Assembly (NCBI GenBank): GCA_965365655.1 | Contig: CBDUCN010000165.1 | Location: forward strand, 1 to 11,030 | Direction of reading: 5' to 3' | From: JBFHNV01 sp965365655 | Lineage (GTDB): Bacteria; Pseudomonadota; Gammaproteobacteria; HK1 | DNA length: 11,030 nucleotides | Part shown: piece by piece, positions 1 to 7,460 of the stretch | Numbering within the stretch: position 1 is the first letter of the stretch | How the letters are laid out: each line of letters opens with the position of its first letter | Notes under the pieces: generated by a model | Told to the model about the DNA's origin: nothing | Seen by the model: the letters and a program-made list of their open reading frames with translations, nothing else | Database searches by the model: none | Program-made: the position numbers and the translations under genes

Positions 1-812
1 CGGCGTTCACCGACCTCGACGCGCTGCTGGCCGACCCGGCGCTGGACGCGGTGCTGGTCGCGACGCCGGACAGGCTGCACGCCGGGCAGGCGATCGCCGC
101 CGCGCGGGCCGGCAAGCACGTGCTCACCGAGAAGCCGATGGCCACCGAGGCCGTCGACGCGCGGGCCATGGTGCAGGCGTGCGCCGATGCCGGCGTGCGC
201 CTGGGCGTCGCGTACCACATGCGCTGGCACGCCGGTCACCGGGCGCTGGCCGCGATGGCCCACGCCGGCGAGTTCGGCGCGCTGCGCCACATGCGCCTGC
301 AGTGGTGCCGCCGCCACGAGAGCGCCGGCAACTGGCGCGCGCGCCCGGAAGTCGGGCGCTGGTGGAGCCTGGCCGGCGTCGGCACCCACTGCGTGGACCA
401 GGTGACCTGGTTCATGGGACCGTCCTGCGGCGAGGTGACCGAGGTGCGCTCGGTGATCAACCGCTCGGTGTGGAACAGCCCGCACGACGAGACCGCGGTG
501 GTGGCGCTGCAGTTCGCGAACGGCTCCACCGCCGAGATCTGCACCTCGGTGCTGTTCGACGCGCCGCGGGTGATGGAGGTCTACGGCAGCGACGGTCACG
601 CGATCTGCGACGGCACGCTGGGCCCGAAGGGCGACGGCGCGATCAGGACCACGGCCGGGCCGCTGGACTACGAGCCCGCGAATCCCTACGTCGCGGAGAT
701 TGCCGACTTCGTTGCCGCGGTGCGCGAAGGCCGCGACCCGGAGGTGCCCGGCGACGAAGGCGAGCGCAACGTGCGCATCCTGCTCGCGGCCATCGGCGAG
801 CCGGGGACGTGA
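1..812 (+). CDS. Gfo/Idh/MocA family NAD(P)-dependent oxidoreductase, 5'-truncated
   Basis: The gene enters from the left edge; the first whole in-frame codon is base 3, giving 269 visible residues. Full-length members usually have about 330-380 residues, so the N-terminal Rossmann strand with its GxGxxG nucleotide-binding loop is off the window. Visible are the end of the nucleotide-binding domain (VLVATPDRLH, corresponding to the usual V.I.TP...H) and the family's EKP motif at bases 129-137, whose lysine is the usual catalytic or substrate-contacting residue. The C-terminal alpha/beta domain follows, with the G-x-H-x-x-D signature (GTHCVDQ, bases 381-401) whose His and Asp line the active site. 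The family oxidises or reduces sugars, inositols and related polyols with NAD(P). The substrate cannot be told from sequence. Its TGA stop overlaps the GTG start of the next gene, so the two are probably co-transcribed and translationally coupled. Family assignment is firm; specific function is unknown. Confidence 0.9.
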   Translation, partial: AFTDLDALLADPALDAVLVATPDRLHAGQAIAAARAGKHVLTEKPMATEAVDARAMVQACADAGVRLGVAYHMRWHAGHRALAAMAHAGEFGALRHMRLQWCRRHESAGNWRARPEVGRWWSLAGVGTHCVDQVTWFMGPSCGEVTEVRSVINRSVWNSPHDETAVVALQFANGSTAEICTSVLFDAPRVMEVYGSDGHAICDGTLGPKGDGAIRTTAGPLDYEPANPYVAEIADFVAAVREGRDPEVPGDEGERNVRILLAAIGEPGT

Positions 813-1705
813 GCGCGCCCGCGCTGGACGTCGCGCGGCTGCGCTCCTGGCTGTTCGTGGACGGCGCCGACGAGGCGGCGCTGGCCGCCGCGCCGCACAG
901 CGCCGGCGACGTGCTGATCCAGGAGCTGGAGGACTTCACGCCGCCGCCCGAGCGGCCGCGGGCCCGGGCCATCGCACCCGGCGTGCTGGCAGCGTGGCGT
1001 GCCGCCGGGCGGGTCGCCGCGGTGCGGATCAACCCGCTGCAGGGCGACGGCGTCGCCGACCTCGAGGGCGTGATGGCCGGCGCGCCGCAGGTGGTGCTGC
1101 TGCCGAAGTGCGAGTCGCCCGAGCAGGTGCGCGCGCTCGACGCGGCGGTCACGGTGCACGAGTCGCGCCTGGGTCTCGCCCCCGGCAGCACGGCGCTGGT
1201 GCCGAACGTGGAGACCGCGCGCGGGCTGCTGGCGACCTTCGCGATCGCGACCGCGAGCCCGCGGGTGGTGGGCTGCCTGGTGGCCTCCGAGGACATGGCG
1301 GCGGACCTGGGCGCGGAGCGCAGCCGCGACGCCCGCGAGCTGGACTACGTGCGGGCCCGCTTCCACGTCGAGTGCACCGCCGCCCGCGTGCTGTCCATCG
1401 ACTGCCCCTACACCTTCGCCGACGAAGCCGGCTGCGAGGCCGACGCGCGCGCCGCGAGGCGGCTGGGCTATCGCGCGAAGAGCACCGTGGTGGCCGCCCA
1501 CGCGGCCGTGATCAACGGCGTGCTCACGCCTTCAGCGGACGAGGTCGCCCGCGCCGCGCGCGTCGTGGAGGCCTTCGAGGCCGCGCGCGCCCGCGGCGAG
1601 GGGCGCGTCGAGCTCGACGGCAGCCAGCTCGAGGTGCCGATCGTCCTCAACGCGAAGCGGCTGCTCGACCGGGCGCGCGCGCTGGACGGGGACCGGGACG
1701 GCTGA
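809..1705 (+). CDS. CitE/HpcH-HpaI family CoA-ester lyase-like protein
   Basis: A 298-residue protein, normal length for citrate-lyase-beta-like (CitE-like) aldolases, which cleave or form malyl-CoA, citramalyl-CoA and related esters with Mg2+ in a TIM barrel. In order: RSWLFVDG near residue 11 (family S.LFVPG); ELEDF around 39-43 (family DLEDAV); Arg73 in RINPLQG; LLPKCES at 97-103 (family PK.E); NVETARG with Glu135; and SEDMAADLG with Asp162. Glu135 and Asp162 align with the usual metal ligands. The C-terminal part is divergent: where many members have GK..IHP.Q before the catalytic flap, this protein has AKSTVVAAHAAVIN. The GTG at 809 is chosen because it gives a 4-nt GTGA overlap with the upstream stop and begins just before the conserved N-terminus; the open frame upstream is only a shadow of the oxidoreductase gene. 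The family is confident; the substrate is unknown and may not be a classical malyl-CoA-like ester. Confidence 0.87.
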   Translation: MSAPALDVARLRSWLFVDGADEAALAAAPHSAGDVLIQELEDFTPPPERPRARAIAPGVLAAWRAAGRVAAVRINPLQGDGVADLEGVMAGAPQVVLLPKCESPEQVRALDAAVTVHESRLGLAPGSTALVPNVETARGLLATFAIATASPRVVGCLVASEDMAADLGAERSRDARELDYVRARFHVECTAARVLSIDCPYTFADEAGCEADARAARRLGYRAKSTVVAAHAAVINGVLTPSADEVARAARVVEAFEAARARGEGRVELDGSQLEVPIVLNAKRLLDRARALDGDRDG

Positions 1706-1751
1706 CGCGCGCGCGGCTCGCCGGCGACCCGTCGTGGCGGTCCCCGGTTTT
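1687..1751 (+). terminator. Inverted repeat plus T-run after the CitE-like gene
   Basis: A perfect 9-bp inverted repeat, CGGGGACCG at 1687-1695 and CGGTCCCCG at 1738-1746, is followed by GTTTT (T-run 1748-1751). The left arm lies in the last codons of the lyase gene, and the 42-nt loop has GC-rich substructure of its own. This resembles an intrinsic terminator for the rightward operon, although the loop is long and the T-run short. The gene on the other strand ends at 1757, so the signal sits between two convergent units. Read leftwards, no T-run follows the stem. Confidence 0.4.
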
Positions 1752-1756
1752 CCCGT

Positions 1757-2592
1757 TCAGCCGTCCTTCGACGCGATGATCTGCAGCGCGCGGGTGCGGC
1801 CCTCGCGGTAGTTGCGCAGGCCGTTCGCGAACTTCTGCTGCAGGTGGCGGGTGACGAGCACCTGCATGCCCAGCGGATCGGCGGCGCCGGCGGCGGCCTT
1901 GCGGCGCTTCTCGGCGAGCGCGACGGAGTGGTGGGTGAGATCGTCGACGCGCACGACCGCGAGGCCGGCGCCGGCCAGCAGCGCCTCGGCCTCCTCGCGC
2001 GTCACCAGGTGGCTGATCGCGGGGTCCTCGGCCCAGAAGGTCGGGTAGCAGGCCTCGCCGCCGTCCGCACGCACGTTCATCTCCAGCGCGACGCACCCGC
2101 CCGCGCGCAGCACCCGCGCCATCTCGGCGAACGCGCGCGCCTTGTCGCGCACGTTCATCAGCACGTTCTGGCTCCACACCCGATCGAACACGGCGTCGTC
2201 GAACGGCAGCGCCGTGGCGTCCGCAACGCGGAAGTCGGTGCGCCCGGCGAAGCCCATGCGCTCGCTGAGCGCGGTCGCGACGGCCACGAACACCGGCGTC
2301 AGGTCGATGCCGCTGACCCGGCAGCCGAACTCGTCGGCCAGCGTGCGCGCCGGGCCGCCGATACCGCAGCCCACGTCCAGCACCCGCATGCCGGCCCCGC
2401 AGCCGGCGGCGCCGGCGAGCTCGCGCGTGGAGGCGCGGCCGCCGCCGTGGAACTCGTCGAAGCCCGCGAGGTCGTCGCGGCCCGGGCGCTGCGGGTCGCG
2501 CCCCGCGGCGGCCAGCGCCGCCTCGATGCGCGCCAGCAGATCGGCGTCGCCGTACTGCCCGCCGAGGCCGGCGGCCTGCGCCGCGGCGCCGC

Positions 2593-2596
<4 letters not shown>
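1757..2596 (-). CDS. Class I SAM-dependent methyltransferase (UbiE / sarcosine-dimethylglycine methyltransferase-like)
   Basis: A 279-residue Rossmann-fold methyltransferase. Motif I is DVGCGIGG at residues 74-81, the ribose-binding acidic residue is Asp98 in GIDLTP, and the adenine-contacting acid is probably Asp126 in ADATALPF. The post-motif region WSQNVLMNV and the ARVLRAGG strand also match. An N-terminal DEFHGGGRAST segment precedes the core, as in enzymes resembling glycine, sarcosine or dimethylglycine methyltransferases and UbiE. The methyl acceptor is not evident. No ATG or GTG gives a full domain: the first in-frame ATG, residue 70, would remove the helix before motif I. The TTG at 2594-2596, sharing TTGA with the ligase stop, is therefore the likely start, reached by termination-reinitiation. 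The open frame continues upstream into the ligase gene only as a shadow. The gene is last in a thioesterase, ligase, methyltransferase unit. Fold confident; start fairly confident; role unknown. Confidence 0.87.
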
Positions 2597-4545
<1,949 letters not shown>

Positions 4546-4550
4546 CACGG

Positions 4551-4557
4551 TCCCCTC
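4551..4557 (-). promoter_or_regulatory. Ribosome binding site of the acetoacetate-CoA ligase gene
   Basis: On the minus strand GAGGGGA lies 5 nt before the ATG at 4545 and 2 nt before the alternative GTG at 4548. The spacing favours the ATG. Confidence 0.6.
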
Positions 4558-4586
4558 GATCGATGGTCTGCGCCGGGACGGTCTGC

Positions 4587-4994
4587 TCAGCCGGCGCGCA
4601 GCTCCTCCGGCAGCACCCGCTTGCTACCGTCCTCGTTCAGCGCGACGAAGGTGAACACGCCCTCGGTCACCTTCACGTCCACCACCCCGGGCGCGGCGCC
4701 GCGGCGTCGCGCCCAGGTCTCCACGTGCACGGAGAACGAGGTACGCCCGACGCGCCGCGTGCTGCAGTGGCAGCTCACCCGATCGCCGACGTACACGGGC
4801 CGGTGGAAGCTCATCGCCTCGATGCCGACGGTGGCGACCCGCCCGCGCGCGGCCTCCATCGCATAGGTGCCGCCGGCGAGATCCATCTGCGCCAGCAGCC
4901 AGCCGCCGAAGATGTCCCCGAACGCGTTGGTGTCGGCCGGCATGGCGATGGTGCGCAGCTCCGGCGCGCGATCTGGCGGGGTCTCGTCAGGCAT
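4587..4994 (-). CDS. YciA-type hotdog-fold acyl-CoA thioesterase
   Basis: A 135-residue protein, the same size class as E. coli YciA (132 residues). It hydrolyses short- to medium-chain acyl-CoAs to free acid and CoA in the cytoplasm, usually as a trimer of hotdog dimers. The signature MPADTNAFGDIFGGW spans residues 18-32 and is followed by AQMDLAGG, in which Asp38 is the expected catalytic acid and Asn23 is conserved. The remaining strands (SFHRPVYVGD, then a VFTFVALNEDGS segment) fit the family to the C-terminus. The ATG at 4994 places the conserved block at the usual distance from the start. An in-frame ATG at 5057 would add 21 residues rich in Arg and Gly that do not look conserved. No strong Shine-Dalgarno precedes 4994. 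It is probably the first gene of the unit continuing into acetoacetate-CoA ligase and methyltransferase, and it diverges from a second acyl-CoA ligase. Confidence 0.92.
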   Translation of the reverse strand: MPDETPPDRAPELRTIAMPADTNAFGDIFGGWLLAQMDLAGGTYAMEAARGRVATVGIEAMSFHRPVYVGDRVSCHCSTRRVGRTSFSVHVETWARRRGAAPGVVDVKVTEGVFTFVALNEDGSKRVLPEELRAG

Positions 4995-5106
4995 CAGGTG
5001 TCCGTCGTGTGCTGTGAGTCGGCGCCCGGATCTCGTACGCTCTCGACCCTCAAGCATACGTGCCGCCGGCGGGAATCTCACCCGCCCCAGCCCGGGAGAC
5101 GCCGCC
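4995..5106. promoter_or_regulatory. Divergent intergenic region, thioesterase operon / acyl-CoA ligase
   Basis: A 112-nt gap separates two start codons that face away from each other, so promoters for both units should lie here or in the adjacent coding ends. The stretch is less GC-dominated around 5030-5062. I see no convincing sigma-70 -35/-10 pair and no clear operator dyad. The rightward gene has GGGAGA at 5094-5099, 7 nt before its ATG; the leftward gene has no strong Shine-Dalgarno. The regulatory role is inferred from gene arrangement only. Confidence 0.45.
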
Positions 5107-6744
5107 ATGCCACCGACCGCCGCTGATCCTTTCGAGACCGACCTCGACCCCACGCCGGCCAACTACCAGCCGCTGTCGCCGCTCAGCTTCCTCAGGCGCG
5201 CGGCCCTGGTGTACCCGCAGCGCGTCGCCCAGGTCCACGGCGACACGCGCCACACCTGGGAAGAGACCTACGCGCGCTGCCGGCGCCTCGCGTCGGCGCT
5301 CGTGAGTCACGGCATCGGCAAGGGCGACACCGTGGCGGTGATGGCCCCCAACGTGCCCGCGATCTTCGAGGCCAGCTTCGCGGTGCCGATGGCGGGCGCG
5401 GTCCTGAACACGCTGAACGTGCGCCTGGACGCGGCCGCGATCGCGTTCATGCTCGAGCACGGCGAGGCGAAGGCGCTGATCACCGACACCGAGTTCTCGC
5501 CGGTGATCCGCGACGCGCTGGCCCGCCTCGGTCGCGAGCTGCTGGTGATCGACGTCGACGACCCGCAGGCGGAATCCGGCGAGCGGCTCGGCCGGATCGA
5601 GTACGAGGCCTTCCTCGCCGGCGGCGACCCGGGCTTCCAGTGGTCGCTGCCGGACGACGAGTGGCGTGCGATCTCGCTCAACTACACGTCCGGCACCACC
5701 GGCAACCCGAAGGGCGTCGTCTACCACCATCGCGGCGCGTACCTCAACGCGCTGTCCAACGTGATCGGCTGGAACATGGGCCACCACCCCGTCTACCTGT
5801 GGACGCTGCCGATGTTCCACTGCAACGGCTGGTGCTACCCGTGGAGCCTCGCCGCCGTGGCCGGCACCAGCGTGTGCCTGCGCAAGGTGAGCGCGAAGGC
5901 CATCTTCGACGCCATCGCCGACCAGGGCGTGGATCACTTCTGCGGTGCGCCCATCGTGCTCGGCTTCGTGATCAACGCGGAGCCGCACGAGCGGCGCGAG
6001 TTCTCGCACACCGTCAAGGTGATGACCGCCGCCGCGCCGCCGCCGGCGGCGGTGCTGCAGCGCATGGAGGAGGACGGCTTCCAGGTCACGCACGTGTACG
6101 GCCTCACCGAGACCTACGGCCCGGCGGTGATCTGCGCGTGGAAGCCCGAGTGGGACGCGCTGCCGGTGGCCGAGCGCGCGCAGGTCAAGTCGCGCCAGGG
6201 CGTGCCGTACCACGTGCTGGACGACCTCGCGGTGATGGACCCCGAGACGATGACCCCCGTACCCGCCGACGGCGAGACCATCGGCGAGGTCATGTTCCGC
6301 GGCAACATCGTGATGAAGGGCTACCTCAAGAACCCGCAGGCGACCCGCGAGGCGCTGGCCGGCGGCTGGTTCCACTCCGGGGATCTGGGCGTGATGCATC
6401 CCGACGGCTACGTGCAGCTCAAGGATCGGTCCAAGGACATCATCATCTCCGGCGGCGAGAACATCTCCTCCATCGAGGTCGAGGACGCGCTGTACCGCCA
6501 CCCCGCGGTGCTCGAGGCCGCCGTCGTCGCACGCCCCGACGAGCGCTGGGGGGAGACGCCGTGCGCGTTCGTCACGCTGAGGACCGGAGCGGGCGAGGTC
6601 GCCGAGGACGACATCATCGCGTTCTGCCGCGACCAGCTCGCGCGCTTCAAGGTGCCGCGCACGGTGGTGTTCGGCGAGCTGCCGAAGACGTCGACCGGCA
6701 AGGTCCAGAAGTTCCTGCTGCGCGAGCGCGCGGCGAAGCTGTGA
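5107..6744 (+). CDS. AMP-forming acyl-CoA ligase, AlkK/DmdB-like (medium-chain or substituted fatty acid)
   Basis: A 545-residue ANL-superfamily ligase activating a carboxylic acid with ATP and CoA. The ATP loop is YTSGTTGNPKG from Tyr193, the A5-type motif YGLTET begins at Tyr331, the ribose-binding aspartate is Asp426 in SGDLG, the hinge is KDRSKDIIISGGEN, and the adenylation lysine is Lys532 in TSTGK. All are intact. The acyl-pocket motif MFHCNGWCYPW (236-246) and the N-terminal NYQPLSPLSFLRRAA segment mark the branch containing bacterial AlkK (medium-chain fatty acids), DmdB (3-methylmercaptopropionate) and plant AAE enzymes, and the length matches these. The exact substrate is not decidable by reading. 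The ATG at 5107 has GGGAGA 7 nt upstream; the frame is open to 4867, but that part overlaps the divergent thioesterase and is not conserved. It appears to form its own unit, with a hairpin beginning at the stop codon. Confidence 0.93.
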   Translation: MPPTAADPFETDLDPTPANYQPLSPLSFLRRAALVYPQRVAQVHGDTRHTWEETYARCRRLASALVSHGIGKGDTVAVMAPNVPAIFEASFAVPMAGAVLNTLNVRLDAAAIAFMLEHGEAKALITDTEFSPVIRDALARLGRELLVIDVDDPQAESGERLGRIEYEAFLAGGDPGFQWSLPDDEWRAISLNYTSGTTGNPKGVVYHHRGAYLNALSNVIGWNMGHHPVYLWTLPMFHCNGWCYPWSLAAVAGTSVCLRKVSAKAIFDAIADQGVDHFCGAPIVLGFVINAEPHERREFSHTVKVMTAAAPPPAAVLQRMEEDGFQVTHVYGLTETYGPAVICAWKPEWDALPVAERAQVKSRQGVPYHVLDDLAVMDPETMTPVPADGETIGEVMFRGNIVMKGYLKNPQATREALAGGWFHSGDLGVMHPDGYVQLKDRSKDIIISGGENISSIEVEDALYRHPAVLEAAVVARPDERWGETPCAFVTLRTGAGEVAEDDIIAFCRDQLARFKVPRTVVFGELPKTSTGKVQKFLLRERAAKL

Positions 6745-6773
6745 CGCCGCGAACGGGGTTTCTCGCCGGCGTC
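6743..6773 (+). terminator. Hairpin at the end of the acyl-CoA ligase gene
   Basis: GACGCCG (6743-6749) pairs with CGGCGTC (6767-6773). CGA at 6750-6752 can extend the stem to TCG at 6763-6765 with one bulged base, giving about 10 bp around a 10-nt loop. The stem begins inside the TGA stop. It is followed by GTTGCG, not a T-run, so it is only terminator-like and could instead protect the 3' end. Confidence 0.3.
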
Positions 6774-6904
6774 GTTGCGTGACGCCGATCACGGGCCGCG
6801 GCGCGCGCCCTGGCCACGGGCGGCTGCACGGCGCCACGATGCCCCACCCCGGACGCCGGCGCCCGCGGGCCCGCGCGCCCGGGAAGTAACCGAGATCGAG
6901 ATCG

Positions 6905-6923
6905 CCCGCCGTTCGCCGGCGGG
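6905..6923 (+). other. Perfect 7-bp GC stem-loop in the pseudopilin leader
   Basis: CCCGCCG (6905-6911) and CGGCGGG (6917-6923) enclose a TTCGC loop. No T-run follows, so it is not a standard terminator. It would sit 48 nt before the pseudopilin start, as mRNA structure or as a DNA dyad. Such stems occur by chance in DNA this GC-rich. Confidence 0.3.
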
Positions 6924-6950
6924 GCCGTATGCAGGTATGTTCGCCGGATC

Positions 6951-6956
6951 GAGGAA
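6951..6956 (+). promoter_or_regulatory. Distant, possibly masked ribosome binding site of the pseudopilin
   Basis: GAGGAA is the only Shine-Dalgarno-like sequence before the ATG at 6972, but it lies 15 nt away, longer than the usual 5-10. AGGAA (6952-6956) can pair with TTCCT (6962-6966) around a 5-nt loop, which would hide the site or, when folded, shorten its distance to the ATG. No in-frame ATG or GTG lies nearer to it. Confidence 0.4.
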
Positions 6957-6971
6957 GACGTTTCCTTTCCG

Positions 6972-7460
6972 ATGCACGCAGGACCGACCCGAGGAATCTC
7001 CAGGACCCGGCCGTCACCCGGCCTCACCCTGATCGAGCTGGTCGTCGTGATCGCGATCATCGGCGTGATCGCCGCGATCGCCGTGCCGATGTACCAGAGC
7101 TACGTGTTCGACTCCCAGGTGGCCTCCGCGACGTCGGACATCAAGCTGCTGGAAACCCGCATCGAGCGCTTCTACTCCGAGAACCGGCGCTACCCGGACG
7201 ACCTCGCGGAGATGGGCTACGGCGCGAAGCAGGATCCGTGGAGCCAGCCCTACGAGTACCTGAACATCCAGGCCGGCGGGCCGGGCGTCGCCGGCAGGCG
7301 CCGCAAGGACAGGAACCTCGTCCCGATCAACTCCGACTTCGATCTCTACAGCCGCGGCCCCGACGGCGACACGAGGCCGCCGCTGATCGCGCCGCCCAGC
7401 CGCGACGACATCGTGCGCGCCGCCAACGGCGCGTGGATCGGCCTCGGCGGGAAGTACTGA
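6972..7460 (+). CDS. GspG-like major pseudopilin (type II secretion / type IV pilin superfamily)
   Basis: A 162-residue prepilin. A short basic leader (residues 1-17) ends at Gly17, the expected prepilin-peptidase cleavage site. The mature protein would begin LTLIE, with the conserved Glu5 (Glu22), and continue into a hydrophobic helix (about 18-42) that anchors subunits and packs the filament core. Position +1 is Leu rather than the usual Phe or Met. The globular part resembles GspG: an ETRIERFYSENRRYP helix end, DPWSQPYEYLN from Asp88, and an acidic loop NSDFDLYSRGPDG (120-132) like the calcium-binding loop of GspG, then a DDIVRAANGAWIGL tail near the C-terminus. GspG forms the periplasmic pseudopilus of type II secretion. 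No other gsp or pil gene is in the window, so this looks like an orphan, possibly for a special filament. Its TGA directly abuts the ATG of the GGDEF-EAL gene. Family assignment is strong; the system it serves is unknown. Confidence 0.9.
   Translation: MHAGPTRGISRTRPSPGLTLIELVVVIAIIGVIAAIAVPMYQSYVFDSQVASATSDIKLLETRIERFYSENRRYPDDLAEMGYGAKQDPWSQPYEYLNIQAGGPGVAGRRRKDRNLVPINSDFDLYSRGPDGDTRPPLIAPPSRDDIVRAANGAWIGLGGKY

Larger units (their letters stand above)
6745..6971 (+). other. Structured non-coding leader before the pseudopilin gene
   Basis: This 227-nt gap has no convincing gene in either direction; open frames through it are high-GC shadows. It holds several dyads: a perfect 12-nt palindrome CGCGGGCCCGCG at 6864-6875, a 7-bp GC hairpin at 6905-6923, and a small stem around the pseudopilin Shine-Dalgarno at 6952-6966. 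A 9-nt direct repeat GTTCGCCGG occurs at 6911-6919 and 6939-6947. TATGTT at 6936-6941 could be a -10 element, but no good -35 sits at the right distance. The promoter of the pseudopilin/GGDEF-EAL unit is expected here. Confidence 0.4.

Noticed and set aside
179..808. An N-terminal extension of the CitE-like lyase back to the ATG at 179.
   Set aside because: That stretch is an Arg/Pro-rich shadow of the oxidoreductase gene; the lyase family begins near residue 1 of the GTG start at 809.
4995..5057. Longer thioesterase starting at the ATG at 5057.
   Set aside because: The 21 extra residues are not family-like; YciA proteins begin about 15-20 residues before the conserved block, as the ATG at 4994 gives.
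4867..5106. An N-terminal extension of the AlkK-like ligase to 4867.
   Set aside because: It overlaps the divergent thioesterase, is not family-like, and the ATG at 5107 has its own Shine-Dalgarno.
5050..7017. A 655-codon minus-strand frame antisense to the acyl-CoA ligase.
   Set aside because: Same high-GC shadow pattern; the plus-strand ligase is complete with all ANL motifs.
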